Shown here: piece by piece, positions 15,786-28,400 of the stretch
Numbering within the stretch: the first letter of the stretch is position 1
Layout of the letters: the number at the start of each line of letters is the position of its first letter
From: Sphagnum compactum
Taxonomy: Eukaryota > Bryophyta > Sphagnopsida > Sphagnales
Assembly: GCA_965153455.1 (NCBI GenBank)
Contig: OZ234499.1
Location: 6,830,515-6,894,514 of the forward strand
Direction of reading: 5' to 3'
DNA length: 64,000 nucleotides
Position numbers and translations under genes: made by a program
Notes under the pieces: model-generated
The model's database searches: none
What the model was told of the DNA's origin: nothing
What the model saw: only the letters and a program-made list of their open reading frames with translations

Positions 15786-17409
15786 GGTTTTGAGCACGAT
15801 AATATATGTCATAGTGTGTACAATATGAGAAGTGCAATACGAGAGGAAGAGTGTACTCAAATGAATCAACTCCCTTGTGGTAAGGAGAAATGAGCATATG
15901 AAGCAATGGATCCTTAGTCTTCAAAAGCAACCTCTTTCTTTATATACATTTCCATAGGTAACCAAGTTACCTACTAAACACTAAACCTCCCAACTATCCA
16001 TCCCAACCATGGCTCACCAAATTTCACTCCCTTATTCTACAAGCAAATTCCCCACCAAAAAAAAAGGAAGAAAAATAAGAGAGAGAAAAAAAAAAGGAGA
16101 AACCATTTTCACATATTTTCCTGAAATTATTTACATGTTTATAAATTCAAAATACATGCTGCCATATGATTTCTTGAGAACCATGGCTATGAACACTGAA
16201 AACCGGCTTGGTATCCACAGAGGTTTGGGGTGCAATTTCTAATACCCTGCTTAAGACCGGGTTACCACCAGTGTTTATTTTTTCAAATTCCTCAAGTAAG
16301 TGCACTGGCTATGATCCTCAGCACTAATTAGAAGTAAATGGCGACTGTCCTGGTGGACTAGTAAATCTTTTTTGGAACCCTGCCTAGTTCTGGCGACCTA
16401 CATGAACACCCTGTCTAAATCTGGCGACTTCTAAGTTTTTTTTGTTGAGATATGGCGAATTAAAAAAAAATTCTCAAAAATCCCTTTGTTGGATTTGGCA
16501 GCTCCCCACCCACCCCCCCCCTCCCCCCCCCCCCCCTTTTTGTCGCCAGATTGCGAAAATTCGCCAAAAAAAAAAACACTGGTTACCACCACTTTTGTGC
16601 GGTTATTAGAAATTCTTGAGAATCAGGGTTATGAATCTTAAAAATCACACTGATAACCGGTGGAGCTCTACTCTCGTTTTCTGATAATTGCCCAAAACTA
16701 GTATTAAAATAATGATCATCCCAAATTTAAAAAAAAAGAATTATTAAAATTTTTGTTGCTCAACGTTGGAAATAATGGTCTCATATTTTTAATAATTTTC
16801 ATTGGCTTTTTAAAATTCTCACAAACTTACCAAATCATTAAACTACTTGTCCCAATAGCCTCTAATAAGACCAGATATGAATTCAACAAAAAAATTAAAA
16901 GCAATGATAGTGTGCAATGATCTCTACAGAGGCTATTGGGAAAAAAAAACTGAGGTATTTTTTGGAAATTTGGCGACTTAAAAACTCAAAAAACACTTAA
17001 AGAATTGCCAATTTGACGCTACTTATCTGACGAGGCGAAGTTTCGTCCCCGAACAAAAACACTGCCCGAGCCGAGGGTGGGGCTATTTCGTTTTATTGGC
17101 GATGAAAATTGTTTAGGGTTTCATTCCGTCAATGAGTTTCATCCGTGTGCTTAGAGCCAGTGGGTTGCTTGACAAACGCACGTTGGTGGTCTTCCCTTCC
17201 TTTCCTACCTTCTGGTCTCGGCGATGGCGGAGTATCGATTGTCGAAGAAGCAGAAGGAGTAGTAGAAGCAGGAGGAGCAGGACGAGGATGAAGAGGAGGA
17301 TGAGGAGGAGACAACAACGAGAATAAGAAGAAAGGGACGGGATTTTTTTTGGCTGTGAGTTGCATTTGTTGGTGATGAGAAGCAAGAGAAGGGCGACCTT
17401 AATAATAAG

Positions 17410-17709
17410 ATGTGGAGTTTGTGTATGGAGCAGTCGCGATGTATGATCGACAAGGTGATGAAGATGAAGAAAGTTGGTGGGGTTCGGTACCGGAGTTATT
17501 GCAAAGCTTGGAGTGGTGGTGATGGTGATGGTAATGACGATGATGATGATGGAGAGCAGCGGACAGCAATAAGAGGAGGAGGTGGGACATTTTTGAGGAA
17601 AGAAGAGGAGGAGAAGAAGCGTTGTTCTTCTTCCTCAGACGCTACGGATACGGTTGAGGAGTTGCCTCGTCCTTTTCGGAATCTCATTGTCTCTCGCGTT
17701 GTCATCGTG
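17410..17709 (+). other. Candidate upstream exon of the histidine kinase (leader or N-terminal extension)
   Basis: An open stretch ends at a good donor (GTG/GTGAGT) at 17709/17710. Splicing to the acceptor before 18041 keeps the reading frame (phase 0), which would add about 100 residues rich in Gly/Asp, Glu/Lys and Ser ahead of the first membrane helix. The low-complexity content, and the fact that a start at 18041 already gives the family's usual length, make a 5' UTR exon at least as likely. Confidence 0.4.
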
Positions 17710-17816
17710 GTGAGTGCGTGATTGATGGATTGAGCGAGCAAGTGAGTGAGTGAGAGAAGAGACTAGAGACTAGGGTTGAGGTTTTCTGTCATCTGCTGTA
17801 GCAGGCGCTTGAAGCA

Positions 17817-17925
17817 TGTCATGCTGATGAATGTCTCATGGAGTGGAGTGTCGTTGCTTATAACAACACTCCGTGAGACATTCATCAGCATGACATCACT
17901 CCGTGAGACATTCATCAGCATGACA
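17817..17925. repeat. Intronic stem-loop with duplicated 3' arm
   Basis: Arm 1 at 17817-17845 begins 'tgtcatgctgatgaatgtct'. Its reverse complement lies at 17867-17895 with one difference (a U:G wobble in RNA), separated by a 21-base loop. The 3' arm is repeated in tandem at 17897-17925. It lies in the kinase leader intron (17710-18040) and reads in the transcribed direction. Confidence 0.85.
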
Positions 17926-17959
17926 TTCTTCCACATGTTCCACATGTTCTTGATCATGC

Positions 17960-17960
<1 letters not shown>

Positions 17961-17994
<34 letters not shown>
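17961..17994. repeat. (GA)n microsatellite
   Basis: Pure GA run in the leader intron of the histidine kinase, about 50 bases before the acceptor at 18041. Confidence 0.9.
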
Positions 17995-17996
<2 letters not shown>

Positions 17997-18040
17997 CCTG
18001 GTCTCGAGCTATTATCGGCAATGTTGCTTTTAAGTTACAG

Positions 18041-21000
18041 ATGCGGAGGATACTAAGGGGGGGCTTCCTTTATTCAAATTGGCAGGTGACTGTGGCAGTG
18101 TTGGTGGGATTACTCACAATCAGCACCTGGTACTTCACACATAGTTACCCAAAGACTGCAGTTGCCAACCTTTCAGAGTCTCTGCGACTTGAAATTTTAC
18201 TTAACACAGCAGAAATTCTTGATGAGATTTTTGCAATGAACACATATGGGGTAATGGCTCTGGCAAACTTGATGGAGAAAGATTTCTTGGGAGATGATTT
18301 CAGCTTAAAAAGCTTTATGAAGGTATATTTACTTTTGTCCATGTGTGGAGTTTCTCATTGATGATGTTGCTGTATTTGCAAAGCTTGAAAAGAGGAGGAA
18401 GGAAAGGGAGAGTGGGTTGGGGAGCGCTATTTTGCTGGGAGGGATACATGTGACTGTGTCATTTTGTTTGATCTGATATCTTTCTAATTTCCAGTCTACC
18501 CTATATTGTTTAGGGACTGATGGCATTTGCTGGTGGTGAACATACAGATTCGAAATGCTTCATGGTCAGTTTTTGCAGCCCTTCCAACCATTACTTCATT
18601 AGGTGTGGCAGCAGTGAATGGCCTTACAGCAGTCTATTTACGAGGTAGTATGAATGCCTCAGAGGGTACTCTCCTCTTCTACTCGAATCAGACCATTACT
18701 AATCCAACATACTTCAAGGAGGTTGTCTCTGACACGACTGGCGATGCAGTTGGTCTGCCAGCAATTTACGAATTTGGGATACCAATACAGCACATGCAAT
18801 GGTTTCAGGAGGCACTCACAGTGCCTCTCAATAACCTCACATGGACTATTGGTCGAAGTCAGATCAGTAAGTCATGTACCCACGTCTATTCTGAAAACTG
18901 TGCTGTTCTTGATTTAATCATGAGAATGCTGAAGAGAGTTCTCTCTTCATGTATTCAGGTAGGGCATGTAGTCAGACAGAAATGGGCAGTAGTCTTTGTT
19001 TACTGCATTCACATGACTTTGCAACATGCAACAACAGGTAGACAAGCGTTTGTGCTGTGTGGGATCCGAGCACAAGCAAAAGCTTCAAAGGAAGTTGCCA
19101 TCATCTATTCAGCACTGAGTGCTGTGGCAATCAATGACTGCATTTCATCCTTGGATTTAAAAGGTGTGCACAGGGAGTTGCTATTTTGTTGCTGATATGG
19201 TTTTCTCTTATCCTCTCACCATGAGTGTTCTTGCAGTTCTTTTGCACATATCCTAATATTGTTTTTTGCAGGGGGAAGTGTTTTCATTTCAGACCAGCAA
19301 GGGAGTGTTTTATTCTCATCTGAGCCAAAAATCTGTCAGTTTGCCAACAAAAGTGAGTGTGAGACTACCCCACTGCACCAAAATTCAGTGCTCAATCATG
19401 GGAAAGAGTATCTACAATCTCAGATGGATTTGGCACAACTAGTCAACAAGGAAATGCACGTCGCTGATGTGTCTTTGAACAAGAAGCGGTACTCGATTGA
19501 CAGTTGGCCATACTCATTCAGGAGTGTGAGTCTTGCAGTAGTGGTCATGATCCCAAGGCATAGTTTCTGGGGCCCCATGGACTACCATACACGCATCACA
19601 TGGATCTCCCTGCCTCTGCTTTCTCTCGGTGTCATTATCATCGGTTGCAGTCTTATCTATCTTCTGGTGGAACAAGTACAGGCTGAGGAAAAATTGAGGA
19701 CTGAAATTCAGAGGCAGTCTGAGGCAAAATGCCGAGCAGAAGCAAGCCGTGATGCAAAAACTAACTTCCTCTCAAGTATGAGGTCAGTCTATGTAGGTTA
19801 TAAGCATTAAGGAACATTCAATAAATTTTGCTTGCAGTTAGCCTTTGTGTAAAAATAGATTGTACTGTGCATCTCATGTGAAGTCGCTCTCTTGAGTACT
19901 ATGCTGAGTGCCATTCATCTATGTGTCCTGGAGCAATGCTTCAGGACAAACCACCACTTAATTCTGTGTCTTATGGATTGGAACATTACACCCAAGTCTC
20001 AATTGTTATCATTGATCTGCCCTAGAGCAAGACAACTTGAGAGGCTGTCTGACATGGCTTGCAGAGTGCTGACAATTGACATTCTGTGGGTGTACGTGGC
20101 AGCCATGAACTTAGAACGCCAATGGCTTGCATCATTGGGTTGTTGGACATGCTTCTGACTAAGAACCTGTCCTCAGAGCATGAAGGGAGCATACGTCAAA
20201 TCCATCGTTGTGCCACATCACTTGTGGCACTCCTCAACTCTGCTCTTGATATTACCAAGGTTGTCCTCCTAGGACTGTGATGTATGACATAATTTCTTGT
20301 TAATTTCTGAACAGCCTTGTCCTTCAAGTGAAATGCAATTGTTTAAGACAGTATACTGAAGTTATGCTCACATAGTCTATGAGGTTGCTGGAGTGTAACC
20401 TAATCCTCTGAAATGTTGCCACAGGTGGAGTCAGGAAAGCTGGTATTGGAGAAGGCCCCGTTTGATCTGGAGGCAGAGCTTTCAGCTCTCATAGATGTCT
20501 TTTCTGTGCAATGTGATAATAAGGGCCTCTCCCTTGCTCTTCAGCTGGCAGGTGATTCACCTCTGTTATTCCTTTACAGGTGTAATGTTCTTATAGCTTC
20601 AAGATCCCAATCTCATTGTGAAATTGATATCCAGAAGGAATTTTGAACTGAAGTACATCCTACTTAACAATCTTTGGAGAGAAAAGAGGGGCTATACCAA
20701 GACTAAGAGTTGTTCCATGGATATTTTTTCTAGTGGCTTTAGCAGATGTTCTGCATCCCACTGGTGAGCTTAAAGGATATATTCAGGAGTCAGGTGGCCT
20801 TAGCCACTACCCTGTAAGTAGGCCTCTCTATGCCTTTGGCTTAGATGCTTGCTTTTACAGGGACAAGCTATAACATGAAATGAATCTTACCCTCACTAGC
20901 TTGTTGCAGTTCACATGAGGATACTCTTGCTCACTTTTTGATTTGCTAAGTCTCTTGAGTGCTAGCCAACATCATGACTGAGTCTTCCTGTTGCTTCTGG

Positions 21001-24000
21001 AAATGCGACAGAAACTCAGGATGCAGATTTTGTATAATGGTTCGCCCAGATTTGGGCAGATTATTATATCTCAATCTACACCCACCATCAGGAGCTGATG
21101 AAGTCAGTGGGTAGTCATGGCAGCTTGTCACTGCTATTTGTGATGCAGGTGATGGTCTGACACTTTGTGAGCAACTCTCATAAGGTTCTGACTGCACTTG
21201 TTGTTGTGTTACCTTCAAATTGCTGTTTTGGAGATTTCTGGTAGCACTGAGAACTGCAAGGATCTTGGGGATGAGATTCACGAGGAAAATATTTGGGTAG
21301 TAAGCAGTGCCACTAAACTCAATTGCTCCAAATGTTTCAGATGATGTTCCCAAGATTGTCGTGGGAGACTCAGCACGCACAATGCAAGTCTTCACAAATT
21401 TGTTAGGCAACAGCATTAAGTTCACCTCCAAAGGTCGAATCTTGGTGCGGGGCCGACTGACCAATCCTGACTCTAATGGTCAGCAGCGACGGAGCTTCAG
21501 TTCATTTTCTCTTGACAGGGTTACAGATACAGCTCCCACTGGTGAAATTGTCATCGTCTTTGAAGTGGATGACACTGGACCAGGAATTGATCCAGGTGTG
21601 TATTCCATGTTCCTTTTTATTGGCTTGGGATTATAGGATTGCAAGGATGATATTGATTTCCTTGCAGAGTGATACCTCCATTGCTGCATGCTAGTAAAAT
21701 GCCACTGTGGGCTTCACATTCCAGGTTTGGCAAAAATGTTTTCTGCCAACAGAACTTTACCTGAAAAGTGTGGTCCATGCTAGTAGATGATGGATGACAC
21801 GCTTTGCACTTTCTGTGCGGTTTGTCAAAGCTGTGCTATTATTTTACATGTAGTATCACATCCAGGTCTTGTGGCTTGCCGAAATTGATACCAAAAAGGC
21901 TTAGACATGGTACACACAAGGCAGCTAAAAATTTCTAATATTTGGTGCTTGGATGGATGCAGCACTGTGGGAAAAGGTTTTTGAGAATTTTGTTCAAGGG
22001 GATGCCAGTACAACACGCATGTGAGTCACATCTGCCTTTTTGGGTGGAGTGGATACATTTAATGCACTTGTGCTGTTAATGTGGGTAGCTGAATTTGTGC
22101 TGTTTTAACAGTTTGGGCTTCAGTATTTTAATTAATTAACAGGTATGTTCTGGTTGCATTTCAGACATAAGATCAGTATGAAACCTTGGAAAAGATTCAC
22201 AACTGAAGCAGTAGGTACTGCTCCCTTGTCTATTTGTCAAAGTTCCTTTCGGCAGGGATTTTGCCTTTACCTACTTATCTTGGTAGTCTTCAGTGTGGCA
22301 GGCTCGAATGGGATGACAAATTTGGGCTCTCTTGGATAAACAGCATGTACATTCTCTGGTTTTGTTTTGTATTGCCACTGTCTCTTTCTCTAATAACTGT
22401 TTCTCCATTCATGTGCAGACATGGTGGAACAGGATTGGGGCTGGGTATTGTGCGCTCACTTGTTCAGTTGATGGGTGGAAAGATAAGGATTGTGGAGAAA
22501 TCTGGCCCTGGTTCACTCTTCCAGTTTACTCTTTGCTTTGACTGCCCTTTGAAGTATGAGACTGTCCCCTTCCAGCTTTCTCCGTTATTCCATGGAGCTG
22601 AGGTGATACTTGGAATTCCAGACAGGGACTGTAGGGCAGGTGCTGTTCATTGGTTAGAAAATGAGGGTTTCACTGTGCATCAAGTTGAGACATGGGAGCA
22701 CATTTTGCTGCATCTGAGCGCCATAAATTGCAGCTCTAAACACCATAAAAGAGATGCAGTGGAAGTATGTGCTGGTACAGTGAAACAGTGCAGTTCTGAT
22801 TCAATTCCGCAACTTGCACTGGGCTTGGAGTTCAGCCAAAATCCACCATCACCAAAGAGACCAAGTATGTATGACTTTTGGAAGAGTTGGACGAATATTG
22901 GGACAAGATCACTGCATGATTCTCCAAGGCAACTCATGATCATTGACACAAGCCTCCTCCCAAGAGTTGTGATGCAAGACAAATTGCAGGATTATCTCCA
23001 AGAATCAGGGTTTCTCACTGGTGCTCATAAACATTGCCTGGATGCCCATGGACTTGAAAAGCTGGATTTGAATGAGTGGCAGACAATAAGGCAGAGGGAT
23101 CTGTTGGTGATCTGGATCGTTGCTTCCAACACTCCGGAGCCTGTCAAGGCTGCCCTGCACTCAGTCTGCAACTCAATTTTAGTGAGAAAACCCTTGCATG
23201 CTGCAAGGTTTAAGGAACTGTTTCAACAAATTGCTCAAGAAGAGGGGGATCCAATTCCTATTACAAAGTTGGAAAAGTCACCGATTGTCCTTTCATCAAA
23301 TGTTATCCATTATGTAAGACAGCAGGAATGGGGAGATCCATATGATTGCAAAACAGAGTTGCCTTATGCACCAAGTACAAACCATGTGCAACAATGTTGT
23401 GGTCAACAACACCCTTCTGCTACTGCTACTGCGACTGCTCCTGCTGAGAAAGATTCTTGGCAAACTCCTTCTGAACCAAAACTTGCCTCAGCAGTTGATT
23501 CTACTCCAGATTTTGCATGTATTAGCTTAGAAGAGGAGCAATCAAGTCAAAGTTCAAGAACTGTATGCAAGACTGTTACCAGAAACTGCAGAAGTAGAAG
23601 GAAACTCAGTGTCAGCAAGGGTGTTGATTCCTTGTCTAGGCCACTAGATAAACTTGATATCTTGGTGGCAGAGGATAATCCTCTTCTGCGGAAGTTGGCT
23701 GTGGCAATGTTGAGGAGGCTTGGTGCCACAACCCATGAAGCATCCAATGGCAAGGAAGCCTTGGAAGCTGTTATGATTCGGGTGCAGGGTGGTGAACGGT
23801 CTTTCCACTGTATCCTGATGGACTGTCAGGTACATCTTTCCTTGCAGCCTGTTGAGGCCAGTAATGATTTGCATGGTAATCCAATTCTGGCAATTGTGGA
23901 ACTACAGTTGTCTGTCTGCAAATGCAATGAAGGTCTAATGTGTGAAGCTTGATGCCTGATTCTTGCATGCTGAGCTGACAATTCAAACTCAATTAGATAG

Positions 24001-24296
24001 GCAAGCTCAGACTTGAGCTTCCATGGTAATGTAGATGGAGCCCTTATTCTGGTTGTGGGTTTTTCCAGATGCCAGTGATGGATGGCTATGAGGCATGCAT
24101 GGCACTGCGGGCATTTGAGAATGAAGGGAAGCAGCGCACGTGCATAATTGCACTTACTGCAAATGCCATGGCTAGTGATGAGCAGAAGTGCTTGAATGCA
24201 GGCATGGATGCCTTCCTCACCAAACCCATCAATGAAGAATACATGGTTCAAATTATTCTTCGGACTGTATGTTCTGATACTCAGTCTGTTTCCTAA
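18041..24296 (+). CDS. CKI1: CKI1-type hybrid sensor histidine kinase
   Basis: A membrane sensor kinase that starts a His-Asp phosphorelay of the cytokinin-response type. Ten exons join in phase: 18041-18322, 18548-18866, 19038-19163, 19272-19782, 20103-20259, 20425-20551, 21341-21595, 21963-22020, 22419-23829, 24069-24296; 1157 residues, close to CKI1. Order: membrane helix at about 13-33, sensor region with several N-x-S/T sites, second helix at about 351-375, coiled coil, H-box SHELRTPM (His414), N-box NLLGNSIKF at about 527, G1 DDTGPGID, F-box FENFVQGD, G2 GGTGLGLG, then a long linker and a C-terminal receiver. The receiver has the acidic pair at 1030-1031, phospho-acceptor Asp1080 in ILMDCQ and Lys1134 in TKP. 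All catalytic boxes look intact. An intron falls just after Asp1080. No CHASE domain is obvious, which favours CKI1 over the AHK2/3/4 receptors; the orthology is inferred from architecture. Confidence 0.9.
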
Positions 24297-25419
24297 ACAG
24301 TTTTGAAACTTGAACCCTAACTTAGACACATTTGTTGAGCACTATTGGACTCTGATTCCTACCCCGAATAGACTTTGTGGCTTTCAACTTGGATGGGGTG
24401 CTAATTTCCTCCTCAAAAACAACCTTGATCCTGTCAGCATTGCTGGCATCCAAGCTTTTCTGCATGCAGCATTTAAGGGGTCTTCAAGATGAGTCAACAA
24501 GCTAGTCCCCATCTCCATAGCATGCATTCAATGCCAGTGAAGATTTGTTAAACGCCATTCTGTGTTTTGAAACACAGCTGTATAGTCACTGATTAAGGTA
24601 CAGGTCAGCCCCATTTCTCTGTAAAAAATTCCATTGATTGGCCGAGGTAAAAGTACATGACAATTGTCTGTACTGTTGGTTTTTCAACTTGTAGGAAACA
24701 GAGATATCGTAAGTTATCGCAGTCTGTTTGGGATCTGCATACCTTTTTGTTTATTCATTTTATTCATTCGGTGAGTAGTAGCCCGCTATACATGCAGTTC
24801 TTTAAATTACTACAAACCGTCTAGCTTTAGAGTTTCTCAAAAGAATTTCAAACCCAGTTCTGTTTTGGAATTACAAAACCCAGTTTGGTTTGGAAATAAC
24901 CACCAGTTCTATCTTATTTTACACAACCGAAAGATAGATAAAGTGAAACTTCCACTAAACATTGAAAGAAAGAACAAACTCCTAATGTTCCTAATGTTCA
25001 TCAAATTACACTAAACACAAATTTGATGGAATGATTGAAAATTGATGATTCTCCAAAACTGTGTAGTAGTTTTGTCCACCGATTGTATAATAAGTCTGTA
25101 CAATTCCCATGTATATATCTATACATATATATCATCACATGGTGGAACATGATATATGTCCTTTTACAACTAAGATTAGTGTGGAAACCTCAAAACCCGT
25201 ATTTTACATCAGGTGGTTAAATTTTTGTATACTGCAATCCTAGTAGTTGTTGTTGGTCATGAACCCTAAACTCCAAACCTGGACGGCTTGCTTCCAATTT
25301 TGCATGTCAAAAGTGCACAATTGAGTTTTTTAGGCTGTTAGGACCTCCAAAACCCTCCCGGTTGTTGTTGGATCTGGGTTGCATGTCCATGGATGCATAA
25401 GGTGAAACCGTATGATATC
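24297..25419. other. Intergenic region between convergent histidine kinase and Argonaute
   Basis: About 1.1 kb that must hold both 3' UTRs. No gene, RNA gene or clear repeat was seen. AT-rich stretches from 24900 to 25220 may hold poly(A) signals for both genes. Confidence 0.5.
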
Positions 25420-28400
25420 TCAACAATAGAACATAACCTTCTTCACATTGTCCTTCAAGGGGGGAAGTGCACGAATGGATCCATCCCTGCCCATGTGATT
25501 AGTGCGCCTGCTGATGACACTTTGGCCGCTGGCACCGAATCCACTCGTCATTGATGACACACTCTCTGATACGGTGTCTGTATCCATGTAGCACCTTGCT
25601 CTGAACGCAGCCAAGTGCGCATAGTAGGCGGGAGGAACTGCACAACATACAAACCACATGAAAGAAGAAGTTGTGTCATTCTTTCACCTTTTACATAAGA
25701 AAAAGGTTTTAACAGCAGAGTTATCCGTAAAGTCACCCTCTGTTTCACCCCCCTATCTCCTCTGCTTTCGCCCCCCTATCCCCTCTTTCAGTGGTATCTG
25801 CAAAGCAAGGAAATTTTATTAGATCTAGGTTTTTAAAACCTTTGTATGCCCTCTTATGAAGGTTAGAGATGCTACACCCACCATTCACACGGGAGCCTAC
25901 TGAATCCTGATAGTCCACAATACCATTATCAAAATTATCTTAAAAAAAAAAAAACCATAGCTCATTGAAAAAAGATTTAAAAATCAGCTTCAACTCTCTC
26001 TCTCTGGGTCACTCGTTGTATTTTCAAGGTACACTGCCTTCGGAGGGTATTATTTTGTTATCTAATTATAAATGAGAATGATGTTAATACCCTTTTTAAA
26101 ATTTAAAAATTTATATTTTTGGTAATTGACAAAATATTTACATTTATTTGTAAAGGAAACTTAAAATTTTAAAAATACATTTTCAAATGCCTTGTTTATT
26201 ATATAAATTTTTTGAAGGTTTTTAAAAAATTGGGCTTATCCATTTTCTAATCCAAATAATTTTAGCTCCTAAATAATTTTTAAAAAACCTTATTTTGAAC
26301 TTTGGACATCTTTTTGTAAAAATGTAAGTGAACTCCCTGCACCTGTCTCTACTATGTAACTGGTTTTGCTGTCCTTTGTAGGGTAACTTTTTAGGGTTTA
26401 TAAAAAAACCCTAAACCCTAAAAAGTTAACTTGTTATCAAAAAACCCTAAACCCTAAAAAACCAGCAGATCAAAAAACCAAAAGCATTACGAAGTGTGCG
26501 TTTACGATCTGCTGGTTTTTTTATGCGACAACAAACGAGTCATCGATCTGCTGGTTCCACTTTTGGTTATTGCAAGTTTCACTTGTAATGTGAATTGGCA
26601 ATGGAGAAGAATACCAGTTACGATCTGGAACGGGCTCTAGTTGTTGAACCCATTACCATGGAATGGAATTGAGGCTTGCCCTACCCTACCGATCTTGCTG
26701 TGTTCCTACATGGAATAAGCCCTATCGGGCTATTCCAAAGTAGAAACAATTAATTGCTAACAAACCACCTTTGTAGCCAAAAGAAGAGAGGAATAAGATG
26801 AAAAACCTTGTAATTAAAAATCAAGGACGAGAACCCATCCATCAAAAGTACAAGGCAAATGAGAACTCAAGTAGACACAACCCAAAGAGAAACAAAAGCA
26901 AACAATCAACCAAAAAAAATCAAGTAAAGACCTTGTGCAAAGAGGACTCATGACTATGAAATGACAATCGACAATAATAAAGAAGACCTAAGACAAAAGA
27001 GTTGTCATCTGACACAAATCAGTTAGTGATGGAGGTGCACTAGCTATGATGAGGAACGGGTTCAGAGGTGCTCACCAATTGAGAAGAATAATAGAACACA
27101 ACCCAAAGAAAAACAAAAGCAAACAATCAACAAAAATGTCAAGTAAAGACCTTGTGCAAAGAGGACTCATGACTATGAAATGACAATCGAAGACAATAAT
27201 AAAGAAGACCTAAGACAAAAGTGCTGTCATCTGACACAAATCAGTTAGTGATGGAGGTGCACTAGCTATGATGAGGAATGGGTTCAGAGGTGCTCACCAA
27301 TTGAGACTGATCGAGTGCACCTCGCATACCTTCAAATTAGCCAAAAGCAAAAAAAATTAAAATAAAATAATAAATAAATAAATATATAAAACAAAAAAAA
27401 GGGTTCAATAAACTATCTTGAGAACTGAAAATATTGAAAAAGGCTCATCAATAATTGCCATATTCCAAATCCAAATTTTTTTGAGCTTGTGAAAGAAAAA
27501 GTGGCATACGTGTAACAGAGATTGTTTGTCAAAGATTGTAAACCGTCTGCTGAAAAATTGTTTTCATCCCACAACACATGATAGTGGGCAGGTCGGCTCG
27601 TCCCCTGAAATTATAAAACATGTATATAATATAGGCCCAACCACACATCCACAACATTGTGCAGATGAATCCAACACAATTTTAAATTTCTACTAATTAT
27701 AATAGATTAAAAAAATAATTAATTAAAAATAATTCATTTATTTTCAAAAAATTTCACAACTTGTTTTCATGTAATCCAACAACATTGACATATATATATA
27801 TATATATCAATACTTGTTTCGAATGCACGAATAATAATAACAATGGCTGATTGATTCACTGAGCAAGCATAATTTATCTATTCGGGTTGAAGACATAATG
27901 GGTCTTTATTATTACAGTCTGAGAAGAAAAAAACATAAAAACACTTCCATAGTAGTAAAGGGTTTTTTTTAATTAAAAAATATTATAAAAAATTTAGTGA
28001 TATAAAAAATTTGGCAAAATATGTGGTGGCAAAATGTAGCAAATTTACTCATTTGGAAATTTTACTTATGTAGCAATATAATTTTATTTATTATTCCAGG
28101 AAAATGGTGATTTATAATAATAATAATAACCTGAATCCCGGCATGACTGCACAGATAAAAATCGAATTCTGTTGGGTGGCAAATTTTCGAGTCCACAACA
28201 GTGCCTGATGGATGTCCACTTTGAAAAAATCATGAGAAAGACATTCATCCACAAGAGAAGGTCGAAATCGAAGTAGTTTGCAAGGTGCAAAAAAGAAACC
28301 CTAATATTCAAAACCCTAATATTCATTAAAGCTCGATTTCTTGCTTTGCTTGTTATGAGGGCCAATCTGGTTCCAAGCTCAGTAGTAGTGTTCTTTGTTC

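Larger units (their letters stand above)
13806..17100. other. AT-rich intergenic DNA between divergent TGS1 and histidine kinase
   Basis: Contains homopolymer tracts, a C-rich run at about 16503-16537, and repeated 'tggcgac'/'gtcgcc' words between 16330 and 17000. No gene was recognised; short frames have no domain. The last few hundred bases should include the kinase promoter. Confidence 0.5.

Noticed and set aside
17132-17385. Arg/Ser-rich and Leu-rich frames before the kinase
   Set aside because: Low-complexity GGA/GAA repeats read in several frames; likely 5' UTR or promoter-proximal sequence.
20946-21464. 172-residue minus-strand frame in the histidine kinase
   Set aside because: It overlaps intron 20552-21340 and the verified N-box exon on the opposite strand and has no recognisable domain.
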